From Yersinia alsatica (GTDB lineage Bacteria; Pseudomonadota; Gammaproteobacteria; Enterobacterales; Enterobacteriaceae), in assembly GCF_902170305.1 (NCBI RefSeq), contig NZ_CABHWW010000009.1, positions 1 through 64,000 on the forward strand: a stretch of 64,000 nt of DNA, read 5' to 3'. Of the stretch, positions 16,434 to 25,191 are shown in pieces. The notes beneath the pieces are model-generated. The model searched no databases. It was not told where the DNA came from and was given only the letters and a program-made list of their open reading frames with translations. Position numbers and translations under genes: made by a program. Position 1 is the first letter of the stretch. Every line of letters begins with the position of its first letter.

Positions 16434-16508
16434 ATAACCCGCTTTTAAACACACATCATTTATTGTCTAACCACGATAAAAAATATTATCTGTTCAAAAT
16501 GAGGAATT

Positions 16509-17315
16509 ATGATGAGCATACCTGCATTCGGTCTGGGAACGTTTCGCCTTCAAGATCAAGTCGTTATTGATTCTGTTAGTCAAGCTTTGACATTGGGCTA
16601 TCGCGCAATTGATACAGCCCAAATCTATGAGAATGAAGCCGCAGTGGGCCAGGCTATCGCAGAAAGTGGTATCAAACGTGATGAGTTATTTATCACGACC
16701 AAAATCTGGATTGCTAATTTGGCGGCAGGAAAGTTAATTCCTAGCCTGCAAGCAAGCTTGCAGAAGCTGAAAACCGACTATGTGGATTTAACTTTAATTC
16801 ACTGGCCATCACCTAATGATGAAGTTTCAGTTGCCGAGTTTATGGCTGAATTAGTGCAGGCTAAAGAGTTGGGGCTGACCCGTCAGATTGGTATTTCTAA
16901 CTTCACGATTGATTTAATGAAGCAGGCCATTGCGGCTGTGGGCGCAGAGGCGATTGCGACTAACCAGATCGAACTCTCTCCACTATTACAAAATCGCAAA
17001 GTTGTTAAGTTCGCGCAGGAACACGGCATCGCCATTACCTCTTATATGACATTGGCTTATGGTAAAGCACTGGATGAGCCAATTATTAAGGCTATCGCTG
17101 AGAAACATGCAGCAACCCCGGCTCAAGTGATTTTAAGCTGGGCAATGCAGCTGGGCTACAGTGTTATCCCGTCATCTACCAAAGTGGCAAACTTAGCCAG
17201 TAACTTGTTGGCTCAGGAATTACAGCTAACTGCGGACGATATGGCCCTGATTGCTACGTTGGATCGTGACGATCGGCTGGTTAGCCCTGATGGTCTGGCA
17301 CCTAAGTGGGATTAA
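16509..17315 (+). CDS. dkgB: 2,5-diketo-D-gluconate reductase B (aldo/keto reductase)
   Basis: 268 residues, aldo-keto reductase (beta/alpha)8 barrel with the catalytic tetrad Asp35, Tyr40, Lys65 and His98 (DTAQIY, TTKIW, LIHWP). It reduces 2,5-diketo-gluconate and small aldehydes such as methylglyoxal with NADPH. Two ATGs in tandem (16509, 16512) follow GAGGAATT. The order dkgB-yafC-yafD is the E. coli order next to rrnH. A clear terminator follows at 17337. Confidence 0.9.
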   Translation: MMSIPAFGLGTFRLQDQVVIDSVSQALTLGYRAIDTAQIYENEAAVGQAIAESGIKRDELFITTKIWIANLAAGKLIPSLQASLQKLKTDYVDLTLIHWPSPNDEVSVAEFMAELVQAKELGLTRQIGISNFTIDLMKQAIAAVGAEAIATNQIELSPLLQNRKVVKFAQEHGIAITSYMTLAYGKALDEPIIKAIAEKHAATPAQVILSWAMQLGYSVIPSSTKVANLASNLLAQELQLTADDMALIATLDRDDRLVSPDGLAPKWD

Positions 17316-17336
17316 TCCCTGCTTAAATGACGAAGC

Positions 17337-17363
17337 AAACCACCTCGCAAGGGTGGTTTTTTT
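17337..17363 (+). terminator. rho-independent terminator of dkgB
   Basis: AAACCACC pairs with GGGTGGTTT around a five-to-six-base loop and runs into seven T residues. It touches the stop codon of the convergent yafC gene. Confidence 0.9.
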
Positions 17364-18264
17364 ATGTTGTAGGGAGGCCCGAAACTAGACGCTCATTGAT
17401 GAAATCAATAAAACAGCGCAGCCGATTACTGACTGCTTGGTCACTGTAGTACACCGCATTAATTGGCATGGCGACCGGCAAGGTATGCTCCGCCAGTATT
17501 GGTACCAAATCCCCACGTTGTAGATCTTGTTGAATCATAAAATCAGATAGACAGGCAATGCCATTACCCTCAAGGCAGAGGCGGCGCTGGGTCTCACCAT
17601 TATTTGAGGTTAAATCTGATGTTATTTCATAAAGTTGCCCATCAGGCCCGGCGAGCGGCCAACGATTTAACACCGGTAAATCATTAAATCCCAGACAGAC
17701 ATGATGCTGTAGGTCAGCCACCGTTTGTGGTGTGCCATATTGTCTGAGGTAAGCGGGGGAGGCCAGTAGATGGCGATAGCTGGTCATGAGTTTTCTGGCG
17801 CGCAAGGTTGAATCCTGCAAAGTGCCCACTCTGATAGCAATATCGACTTTTCGCTCAATAAGATTAATAAAGGTTTCAGATGAGACTAGCGATAAGGTGA
17901 CTAAAGGATAACGTTGGCGAAATTCAGCCATCAGAGGTGCCACAACATGCAATACCACTGGCGTCGAGGCATCGATGCGCAGCAATCCTTTTGGATTTAA
18001 TTGGCTGTCTAACAGCTCATTTTCAGCTGTTGCCATGTCGCGCAAAATATTCTGTACTCGGCGAAAATAATGTTCACCTTCTTGCGTCAGACTGATTTGC
18101 CGTGTGGTGCGGTTAAGCAGTGTGACACCCAGCTTACCTTCCAATCTTTTTACTGTTCGACTCACTACCGAATTGGCTTGTTCAAGCTGCTCCGCCGCAC
18201 GACTGAAACTGCCGCACTCCACCACGGTGACGAAAGTAATCAATTCATCTGAGTTTGCTTTCAT
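17362..18264 (-). CDS. yafC: LysR-family regulator YafC
   Basis: 300 residues. The N-terminal winged helix-turn-helix (about residues 18-37, [21 protein letters not shown]) is followed by a LysR substrate-binding domain. The N-terminal wording [17 protein letters not shown] is that of the YafC/DmlR group. It is divergent from an MFS efflux gene with a 120-base gap, the usual sign of LysR control over the neighbour. E. coli has yafC next to dkgB as well, but not the MFS gene. Confidence 0.87.
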   Translation of the reverse strand: MKANSDELITFVTVVECGSFSRAAEQLEQANSVVSRTVKRLEGKLGVTLLNRTTRQISLTQEGEHYFRRVQNILRDMATAENELLDSQLNPKGLLRIDASTPVVLHVVAPLMAEFRQRYPLVTLSLVSSETFINLIERKVDIAIRVGTLQDSTLRARKLMTSYRHLLASPAYLRQYGTPQTVADLQHHVCLGFNDLPVLNRWPLAGPDGQLYEITSDLTSNNGETQRRLCLEGNGIACLSDFMIQQDLQRGDLVPILAEHTLPVAMPINAVYYSDQAVSNRLRCFIDFINERLVSGLPTT

Positions 18265-18384
18265 TATTGCTACTCCAGCAAAAATATTTTGATATTTTGA
18301 GCATTTTTGTCATTTAAACATAGGTCCATAATCTCCGCTATCAAATTGACCCGTTTTAATTGAACTGAATTTCTGGAGTAAATA

Positions 18385-19566
18385 ATGCCACTCGCTTTAC
18401 TGGCGCTGACCATCAGTGCATTCGCTATTGGTACCACGGAGTTTGTCATTGTTGGATTGGTGCCGACAATTGCCGAACAATTAGGGGTTTCTGTCCCCTC
18501 CGCTGGTTTGTTAGTTTCAATTTATGCACTCGGGGTTGCTATCGGTGCTCCGGTGCTAACCGCATTAACCGGGCGAATTCCACGTAAAATGCTATTGATT
18601 GGCCTGATGGTGTTATTCACCTTAGGTAACTTATTAGCTTGGCAATCCCCCGGCTATGAATCATTGGTAATCGCCCGTTTATTAACCGGTCTGGCCCATG
18701 GGGTGTTCTTCTCCATCGGCTCGACGATTGCCACCAGTCTGGTACCTAAAGAGAAAGCCGCCTCAGCGATAGCCATTATGTTTGGTGGCCTGACGGTGGC
18801 ATTAGTGACCGGAGTTCCACTAGGAACATTTATTGGACAGCATTTCGGCTGGCGAGAAACCTTCCTTGCGGTATCACTGATTGGTGTGGTCGCAACTATC
18901 GCCAGTGCCATTTTGGTGCCCAATAATATTCCCCAACAAGTTTCAGCCAGTATAAAACAGCAATTGCAGGTGCTGACTCACCCGCGTTTACTGCTGATTT
19001 ATGCGATTACTGCATTAGGGTATGGCGGCTTCTTCACCATGTTTACTTTCCTGGCCCCAGTGATGCAGGAGCTGTCCGGCTTCTCGCCCGCCGCAGTGAG
19101 CTGGATTTTACTGGCATACGGTGTCTCTGTTGCCATTGGTAATATATGGGGAGGTAAACTGGCCGACCACCACGGCGCAGTACCTGCGCTGAGCTTTATC
19201 TTTACTGCACTGGCTGCTCTGTTATTTGTTTTCCAATTTAGTGCCAGCCACAGTATTGCCTCATTGATTACCTTACTGGTCATGGGTATTTTTGCTTTCG
19301 GTAATGTCCCTGGCTTGCAAGTCTATGTGGTGCAAAAGGCGCAAGAGTATACGCCACATGCGGTTGATGTTGCTTCCGGCTTGAATATCGCGGCATTCAA
19401 CGTAGGCATTGCATTAGGTTCAATTATCGGTGGTCAGGCGGTGACTCGGGTTGGATTGGCACAAACGCCGTGGATTGGTGGCGTGATTGTTATCGGCGCA
19501 TTATTGCTGGTGACATTGAGCGGCAAGCTCGACAAAAAGTCCCTGCGCCCAGTGGCGACAAGCTAG
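18385..19566 (+). CDS. MFS drug/sugar efflux transporter (YdhP/AraJ-like, DHA1)
   Basis: 393 residues with about twelve hydrophobic segments. It shows the DHA1 features FAIGTTEFVIVGLVPTIA in segment 1, a loop 2-3 basic motif (GRIPRKMLL), and motif C-like GLTVALVTGVPLGTFIG in segment 5. Start at ATG 18385 after TCTGGAGTAAAT (GGAG about eight bases upstream). Closest in feel to YdhP/AraJ-type exporters; the substrate is unknown. Divergent from yafC, which probably controls it. It splits the yafC-yafD pair found adjacent in E. coli. Confidence 0.8.
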   Translation: MPLALLALTISAFAIGTTEFVIVGLVPTIAEQLGVSVPSAGLLVSIYALGVAIGAPVLTALTGRIPRKMLLIGLMVLFTLGNLLAWQSPGYESLVIARLLTGLAHGVFFSIGSTIATSLVPKEKAASAIAIMFGGLTVALVTGVPLGTFIGQHFGWRETFLAVSLIGVVATIASAILVPNNIPQQVSASIKQQLQVLTHPRLLLIYAITALGYGGFFTMFTFLAPVMQELSGFSPAAVSWILLAYGVSVAIGNIWGGKLADHHGAVPALSFIFTALAALLFVFQFSASHSIASLITLLVMGIFAFGNVPGLQVYVVQKAQEYTPHAVDVASGLNIAAFNVGIALGSIIGGQAVTRVGLAQTPWIGGVIVIGALLLVTLSGKLDKKSLRPVATS

Positions 19567-19590
19567 ATCTTATTTCAACTGTCCATTCTC

Positions 19591-19614
19591 AGCCCGCTTT
19601 GGCGGGCTTTTTTG
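19591..19614 (+). terminator. rho-independent terminator of the MFS gene
   Basis: AGCCCGC/GCGGGCT with a three-to-four-base loop and six T residues, 25 bases after the MFS stop. The rest of 19615-19803 is an untranslated spacer before yafD with no visible gene. Confidence 0.9.
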
Positions 19615-19803
19615 TTAATAGAAGCCTAATTAGTGCATTATGAATGAGATACATTGAATCTCTCTTTGGATATCCCAAGATCAGCATCATAAGCTGGGGA
19701 AAAGACATTACTGAGCGGAGCATCTAAGCGTATAATCAGAGGACTACCGGCTGCGGTTATCCCACAGGCCAGAGTGATTTTGAATAAGGAATAGGCCATC
19801 AAA

Positions 19804-20586
19804 GTGCCGAAACGAACATATGCAATGCGGTATGTTGCAGGTCAACCGGTTGAACAGATTTTCCCTGGTTCCGCTAAACAATTGGGGCAGGGGTTACCGC
19901 CAGGCGCACCATTGCCTACCTCTGAATTCCTACGTGTGATGGTGTGGAACATCTTTAAGCAGCAGCGAGCTGAATGGCTATCGGTGCTCAAAGGGTTTGG
20001 TCGGGATGCTCAACTGATGTTGCTGCAAGAAGCACAAACAACACCCGAGCTGGTGAGGTTTGCTACGTCCCATTATCAAGCGGCAGATCAAGTGCCCGCC
20101 TTTGCGCTGCCTCAGCACCCCTCAGGTGTGATGACGTTAGCCGCCACCCACCCAGTCTACTGTTGCCCGCTGCGCGAGCGCGAGCCACTGTTGCGCTTGT
20201 CTAAATCGGCATTAATTACTGTTTACCCTATTCATGATGGCCGTTTATTGATGGTAGTGAATATTCATGCCGTTAATTTCAGTTTTGGTGTCGATGTTTA
20301 CAGTAAACAGTTAGAGCCTATCGGTGAGCAGATTGCCATGCACCGAGGCCCGGTTATTCTGGCCGGGGATTTCAATGCCTGGAGTCGTCAGCGAGTTAAT
20401 GCTTTGCAGCGCTTTGCCCAAAGTGCCGGGTTGGCCGAAGTTGAGTTCCAGGCTGATAATCGTAGCCGAGCCTTTGGCCGCCCCCTGGACTTTGTGTTTT
20501 ATCGTGGTCTCACCCTTGCCGATGCCTCGGTATTAGTCACCCGCGCTTCTGATCACAATCCGCTGTTAGTCGAATTCCAGCCATAA
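19804..20586 (+). CDS. yafD: endonuclease/exonuclease/phosphatase-family protein YafD
   Basis: 260 residues starting at GTG; the opening [11 protein letters not shown] is the hallmark of YafD. The EEP-fold motifs are VWNIFKQQ near residue 48, LLQEA (metal-binding Glu), AGDFNAW (catalytic Asp-Asn) and the terminal SDHNPL (Asp-His). Family members cut phosphodiesters in DNA, RNA or lipids; the true substrate of YafD is not settled. It converges on mltD through a shared terminator. Confidence 0.9.
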   Translation: MPKRTYAMRYVAGQPVEQIFPGSAKQLGQGLPPGAPLPTSEFLRVMVWNIFKQQRAEWLSVLKGFGRDAQLMLLQEAQTTPELVRFATSHYQAADQVPAFALPQHPSGVMTLAATHPVYCCPLREREPLLRLSKSALITVYPIHDGRLLMVVNIHAVNFSFGVDVYSKQLEPIGEQIAMHRGPVILAGDFNAWSRQRVNALQRFAQSAGLAEVEFQADNRSRAFGRPLDFVFYRGLTLADASVLVTRASDHNPLLVEFQP

Positions 20587-20613
20587 AAAAAGCACCCCGA
20601 AGGGTGCTTTTTT
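20585..20613. terminator. bidirectional terminator between yafD and mltD
   Basis: AGCACCC/GGGTGCT stem with an A run on the left and a T run on the right, so it can end transcripts from both directions. Confidence 0.92.
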
Positions 20614-20636
20614 ACAGCTTTATACCGATTCTAATG

Positions 20637-22025
20637 TTAGGCATCCGGAGTCGATTTGTTGTTAACAAACAACGTCAATTTCAAACCGGGTACTAATTTA
20701 TTTGCTTTGCTGATTACCGAATTCCATCGCATCACATCGTCGGTGTTTACACCGTGACGCTTGGCAATACTGGCAAATGAATCACCTTTACGAACCTGAT
20801 AGGTGATGCTGTTGCTGGCTGTATTGCTTGCCAGTTGCAGGGTTTGCCCAACTTTTAAGGTGCTCGAGGCACGTAAGTTGTTCCAACTCTGCAAATCGCT
20901 GGTCTTGATATTCAACCGCTTGGCAATCGTAGATAAGGTATCGCCGGGGCGAACTTTATACTGCGAACTTGATGCTGATGTTGCGCTGTTCTGTGCCAAC
21001 TTGGTTGGTTGAACTGCGGCAATATCGGTATCTGCCAATGAATCTTTAAGCTGCTCAGCATGGGCTTTTGGCAACATAATATAACGAGGACCATGTCCAT
21101 CAGGTGCCGTTACATTGCGCTTATACCCAGAATTAAAGGATTTCAACTTAGTAAGTGACATCCCCGCCATCTCAGCCGCCTGAGTTAGCTGTATCTGCTG
21201 ACCAACATCAACACGCGCTAATGCACGGTCTTTGTCGGTTTCAGGTAAGTTTATACCGTACTTTTTGCTGTTCTTGATTAAATCACCCAAGGCCAGCATT
21301 TTTGGTACATAAATTGACGTTTCACGAGGAAGCGACAATGCCCAAAAGTTCGTCGGTTTACCCTTAGCCTTATTGGCTTTCAACGCCTGCATGACTCTGC
21401 CTTCACCGCTGTTATACGCAGCGACTGTTAACAACCAGTCACCGTCAAACATCTTGTTCAGGCGCTCCATCATATCAAGCGCTGCTTTGGTTGAAGCAAC
21501 CACATCTCTGCGGCCGTCATACCATTGGTTTTGTTTTAAGCCATAATTTCGACCGGTACTTGGCACTATCTGCCACAGCCCTGCGGCGTTGGCGGATGAT
21601 GTCGCGTGTGGGTCAAAAGCGCTCTCCACTATGGGTAGCAGTACCAGTTCCATCGGCATCTTACGTTTCTTAATCTGCTCGACTATCAGGTACATGTACG
21701 GCTCTGCCCGTAATGTTACATCGTGGAGATAGCTCTTATTTTTTAAGTATTTTTGCTTCTGTTCACGGATCCGGGAATTCTCCGGAACCTTCATCTTCAG
21801 CTCGTCGCTAATGAAGTTCCACAAATCTTGCTGCGCGAGGCCACTTTCACTATCAAGCCATCGCGCGGAGCCCACTCGGGCGCTATTTGTGTACTCTCCT
21901 GCTTCACTCTCTTGACCTGCCGAAGACAAACTCTGTGCATGCTGTACAGGAGCCTGTACGCCCACCTTGGACGACTGGCACCCAACAAGCAAGACTGAGG
22001 CGAGAAATATCGCTTTGGTCTTCAT
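20637..22025 (-). CDS. mltD: membrane-bound lytic murein transglycosylase D
   Basis: 462 residues from the ATG at 22025; the open frame extends 21 codons upstream but only the downstream Met gives a lipoprotein signal (lipobox LLVGC, Cys16). The SLT domain holds the catalytic Glu in LPIVESAFDP and the AAGLWQIVPSTG motif. Two LysM repeats end the protein (YKVRPGDTLSTIAK and YQVRKGDSFASIAK), which bind peptidoglycan. It cleaves the MurNAc-GlcNAc bond to 1,6-anhydro products at the outer membrane. Same order as in E. coli (mltD-gloB). Confidence 0.94.
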   Translation of the reverse strand: MKTKAIFLASVLLVGCQSSKVGVQAPVQHAQSLSSAGQESEAGEYTNSARVGSARWLDSESGLAQQDLWNFISDELKMKVPENSRIREQKQKYLKNKSYLHDVTLRAEPYMYLIVEQIKKRKMPMELVLLPIVESAFDPHATSSANAAGLWQIVPSTGRNYGLKQNQWYDGRRDVVASTKAALDMMERLNKMFDGDWLLTVAAYNSGEGRVMQALKANKAKGKPTNFWALSLPRETSIYVPKMLALGDLIKNSKKYGINLPETDKDRALARVDVGQQIQLTQAAEMAGMSLTKLKSFNSGYKRNVTAPDGHGPRYIMLPKAHAEQLKDSLADTDIAAVQPTKLAQNSATSASSSQYKVRPGDTLSTIAKRLNIKTSDLQSWNNLRASSTLKVGQTLQLASNTASNSITYQVRKGDSFASIAKRHGVNTDDVMRWNSVISKANKLVPGLKLTLFVNNKSTPDA

Positions 22026-22096
22026 GTGTGTGTCAATGTAGTTGCTTAAAAGACGAGCAATCATACTTTGCTTCGACAAAAAACACAACTAAAAGC

Positions 22097-22852
22097 TCAG
22101 AAGCGGTCTTTCTGGGCGCGTAATTCGGAAAAAACTGAGACAAGTGACTCTGGTGGTGACATTACGCCTATTTTTCTTTGTAAATCAACGTCATTGCAAC
22201 GTAAAAAAACATTAATTTTACGCTCAATTTGCAATTTTACCGGTAGGCTAGGTAGGTTTTTCGCCCGTAATTGCATGATTTGTTGTTGATATGTAGCAAT
22301 GTCGTGGTCTGAGGGCAGAATAAAACGGGCAAACTTAAGATTTGCGAGAGTGTATTCATGCGCGCTGCAAATTAAGGTTTCGTCAGGGAGTTGCGCGAGC
22401 TGTTGAATAGACGAGTACATTTGTGCTGGCGTACCTTCAAATAGCCTGCCGCAACCGGCGGAGAATAGCGTATCGCCACAGAAAAGATAAGGTTTGCTGT
22501 AGTATGCAATATGTCCAAGTGTGTGCCCAGGAACGGCAATAACGTGGTAATTTTGACCACCAATTGTCAGGTCATCCCCCCCATTTACGATAATTGTCGC
22601 TCCTTTATTCGCAGTTTCTTGCGGGCCATAGACGGGAATATCGGGGTAATGGCGGCGCAAATCAGCGACACCGCCGACGTGATCATTATGGTGGTGAGTC
22701 AGCAATATGGCTTGGGGAAGATAGTCACCTTGGCTCAGCATGGCTAATACCGGGGCCGCTTCACCAGGGTCAACAATAACGCAATGTTTTTGTGTGTCCG
22801 CTAATAGCCAAATGTAATTGTCTTGAAATGCAGGAATGCTGATAAGATTCAT
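22097..22852 (-). CDS. gloB: hydroxyacylglutathione hydrolase (glyoxalase II)
   Basis: 251 residues, metallo-beta-lactamase fold. Metal-binding [10 protein letters not shown] (residues 52-61), then [11 protein letters not shown] and [13 protein letters not shown]. It hydrolyses S-lactoylglutathione to lactate and glutathione, the second step of methylglyoxal detoxification. Transcribed away from yafS with a 42-base gap, as in E. coli. Confidence 0.95.
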   Translation of the reverse strand: MNLISIPAFQDNYIWLLADTQKHCVIVDPGEAAPVLAMLSQGDYLPQAILLTHHHNDHVGGVADLRRHYPDIPVYGPQETANKGATIIVNGGDDLTIGGQNYHVIAVPGHTLGHIAYYSKPYLFCGDTLFSAGCGRLFEGTPAQMYSSIQQLAQLPDETLICSAHEYTLANLKFARFILPSDHDIATYQQQIMQLRAKNLPSLPVKLQIERKINVFLRCNDVDLQRKIGVMSPPESLVSVFSELRAQKDRF

Positions 22853-22894
22853 TTGATACCTCTACTCTAATAGCTTGAAAGAAGATAATAAAAC

Positions 22895-23614
22895 ATGAAA
22901 CCAGCACAGACACACCAAAAGATAGATGCGCCCGCATCCTGGGCTGAGTTACCTTGGGGTGAGTATTATCGCGCAGCGATTGAGCAGCAATTGCAGCCTT
23001 GGTGGCCGAAATTCTTTGGTTTCCACTTATTGAAAATAGGCCATTTAAGTGCGGAAATTGCTAGTGATAAATGTGCGATTTCCCATCAGGTTAATGTGGG
23101 CGAGCAGGGCAAAAATATGCAAGTGCTTGCCAGCCCCTACCAATTGCCTTTCGCTGAAAAGTCAGTAGATGCGTGTTTGTTATCTCATACTTTAGCCTAC
23201 GCTTCTGACCCGCACCGCATTTTACGTGAGGTGGATCGCGTCCTGATTGATGATGGCTGGCTGGTTATCAGTAACTTTAACCCATTGAGTTTATTAGGCG
23301 CAGGGAAGTTGGTGCCATTACTCCGTCAACGACAGCCCCACGTCAGCCGAATGTTTACCCAGATGCGTTTGTTAGATTGGCTAAGTTTATTGAATTATGA
23401 GGTTTTGTATTTATCGCGCTTTCATGTGCTGCCGTGGCACAAAGAAGGTGGGCGCTTTATCAGCACCCATTTGCCAGCGTTGGGTTGTGTCAGCCTGATT
23501 GTTGCCCGCAAGCGCACCATTCCGTTAACATTCAACCCGATGAAATTTGGTGCGCGCAAGCCGTGGTCTAGCCGAGCTGTGGGCGCAACTAAAAGTTATC
23601 GTGACCAACCCTGA
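22895..23614 (+). CDS. yafS: putative SAM-dependent methyltransferase YafS
   Basis: 239 residues, methyltransferase type 11. The opening PASWAELPWGEYYRAAIEQQ and the core LPFAEKSVDACLLSHTLAY with EVDRVLIDDGWLVISNFNP are typical of YafS. The glycine-rich SAM loop is weak (HLLKIGHLSAEI), so cofactor binding is an assumption. Unknown substrate. Convergent with rnhA. Confidence 0.88.
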   Translation: MKPAQTHQKIDAPASWAELPWGEYYRAAIEQQLQPWWPKFFGFHLLKIGHLSAEIASDKCAISHQVNVGEQGKNMQVLASPYQLPFAEKSVDACLLSHTLAYASDPHRILREVDRVLIDDGWLVISNFNPLSLLGAGKLVPLLRQRQPHVSRMFTQMRLLDWLSLLNYEVLYLSRFHVLPWHKEGGRFISTHLPALGCVSLIVARKRTIPLTFNPMKFGARKPWSSRAVGATKSYRDQP

Positions 23615-23640
23615 GCCGCTGCAATGTTAAAAGCGAAGGA

Positions 23641-24105
23641 TTAGTCAGGGTTATAGCCGCTATCTTCTAACGTCGGTGAATTCGCGCCTTGGCGGGCCAA
23701 CTCATCACAGCGCTCATTCTCTGGATGGCCAGCATGACCTTTTACCCATTCCCATTGTATGGTGTGGGTTTGGATAGCCAGATCCAGCCGCTGCCATAAA
23801 TCGACATTTCGCACCGGTTTGCGATCCGCGGTTTTCCAGCCCCGTTTTTTCCAATTGTGAATCCACTGAGTGATACCTTGACGAACATATTGGCTGTCGG
23901 TGCTGAGTGTCACTTCACAAGGCGAAGTTAAGGCTTCCAGCGCAACAATGGCCGCCATCAACTCCATGCGGTTGTTGGTGGTGAGAAAATAGCCCGCACT
24001 AAAGGTTTTCTCATGCTGTTTGTAACGCAAAATTGCGCCATAACCACCGGGCCCCGGATTGCCAAGGCAAGATCCGTCGGTGAAAATTTCTACCTGCTTA
24101 GTCAT
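23641..24105 (-). CDS. rnhA: ribonuclease HI
   Basis: 154 residues, single-domain RNase H fold with the metal-binding acids in [12 protein letters not shown] (Asp), NNRMELMAA (Glu), STDSQYV (Asp) and ERCDELAR (Asp), and the loop His in VKGHAGH. I use ATG 24105, which gives the usual length; an ATG at 24120 adds five residues and has GATAGG close upstream. It removes RNA from RNA/DNA hybrids. Divergent from dnaQ with a gap of 40-55 bases that must hold both promoters, as in E. coli. Confidence 0.95.
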   Translation of the reverse strand: MTKQVEIFTDGSCLGNPGPGGYGAILRYKQHEKTFSAGYFLTTNNRMELMAAIVALEALTSPCEVTLSTDSQYVRQGITQWIHNWKKRGWKTADRKPVRNVDLWQRLDLAIQTHTIQWEWVKGHAGHPENERCDELARQGANSPTLEDSGYNPD

Positions 24106-24160
24106 CTCTGGTAGACTCATCCTATCTGTTTAAACGTTAAGTCTGACATAAACGAGCGCT

Positions 24161-24940
24161 ATGAGCACTGGCAATATGCAAGTTACACCGACCAGACAGA
24201 TTGTTCTGGATACTGAAACCACCGGTATGAATAAACTTGGCGTTCATTACGAAGGCCATAGAATTATTGAGATTGGTGCGGTTGAAGTGATCAACCGCCG
24301 CCTGACCGGCAGAAATTTTCATGTCTATGTGAAACCTGATCGTCTGGTGGATCCAGAAGCTTATGGCGTTCATGGTATCAGTGATGAGTTTCTGGCAGAT
24401 AAACCCAGCTTTGCGGATATTACCCCCGAGTTTCTCGAGTTTATTCGCGGTGCTGAGTTAGTCATCCATAACGCGGCGTTCGATATCGGCTTTATGGATT
24501 ACGAATTCCGTATGTTGCAGCAGGATATTCCGAAAACGGAAACCTTCTGTACCATCACCGATAGCTTGTTACTGGCGCGCCGCCTGTTCCCCGGCAAGCG
24601 AAATAACCTCGATGCGCTGTGCGACCGCTACCAGATAGACAATACCAAGCGAACTCTGCACGGCGCGTTACTCGATGCCGAAATTCTGGCAGAAGTCTAT
24701 CTGGCGATGACCGGCGGTCAGACTTCGCTTTCTTTCTCAATGGAAGGTGACCAGTCGCAGAACGACTCTTCAGAAGATATTCAGCGCATTACCCGTCCAG
24801 CCTCGGGATTGAAAATTATTTATGCGGCGGATGAAGAGTTGAAGGCCCATGAATCGCGTTTGGATTTGGTGATGAAAAAGGGCGGCAGTTGCTTGTGGCG
24901 GATGCCGCTGGAGCCACAAGAGAACGCCAACGCAGAATAA
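24161..24940 (+). CDS. dnaQ: DNA polymerase III epsilon subunit (proofreading exonuclease)
   Basis: 259 residues. Exo I motif VLDTETTGMN (Asp17, Glu19), exo II in VIHNAAFDIGFMD, exo III with His-Ala-Leu-Leu-Asp in TLHGALLDAEI: the DEDDh catalytic set. The C-terminal tail ending in MKKGGSCLWR is the segment that binds the alpha subunit. ATG 24161 reproduces the start of the E. coli protein (MST-); ATG 24176 is possible. Followed by tRNA-Asp as in E. coli. Confidence 0.95.
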   Translation: MSTGNMQVTPTRQIVLDTETTGMNKLGVHYEGHRIIEIGAVEVINRRLTGRNFHVYVKPDRLVDPEAYGVHGISDEFLADKPSFADITPEFLEFIRGAELVIHNAAFDIGFMDYEFRMLQQDIPKTETFCTITDSLLLARRLFPGKRNNLDALCDRYQIDNTKRTLHGALLDAEILAEVYLAMTGGQTSLSFSMEGDQSQNDSSEDIQRITRPASGLKIIYAADEELKAHESRLDLVMKKGGSCLWRMPLEPQENANAE

Positions 24941-25052
24941 AGTGACATCCAGTCGAAAAACTGTGCAAACGGCTTATTTTGCTAGAAAAAGTGTTGACGA
25001 GATACCGTTCCATACGTAATATCCGTCTCGTTCTTAACCGGAACAGCAGCGT

Positions 25053-25129
25053 GGTGCGGTAGTTCAGTCGGTTAGAATACCGGCCTGTCACGCCGGGGGT
25101 CGCGGGTTCGAGTCCCGTCCGCACCGCCA
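25053..25129 (+). tRNA. aspV: tRNA-Asp (GTC), second copy
   Basis: 77 bases with acceptor GGTGCGG/CCGCACC, anticodon GTC and encoded CCA. The D and T arms equal those of the first tRNA-Asp, but the acceptor stem and anticodon stem differ (CCGGC/GCCGG), so the copies are not identical. The place after dnaQ is that of aspV in E. coli. Confidence 0.97.
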
Positions 25130-25136
25130 ACATTCA

Positions 25137-25168
25137 GAAGCCCTGAGTTAGCAATAACTCAGGGCTTC
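25137..25168 (+). terminator. terminator hairpin after tRNA-Asp
   Basis: A perfect 14-base stem GAAGCCCTGAGTTA/TAACTCAGGGCTTC with a four-base loop. Only a short T-rich tail follows (GTTGC), so it is a strong hairpin with a weak U tract. It also lies just past the end of the leftward permease gene. Confidence 0.8.
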
Positions 25169-25191
25169 GTTGCATTCAGGTTCCCGCCAAA

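Noticed and set aside
197-16508. Integrative element with tRNA att repeat
   Set aside because: I looked for a second copy of the tRNA-Asp 3' end near the right border of the ape block and for an integrase; neither was seen.
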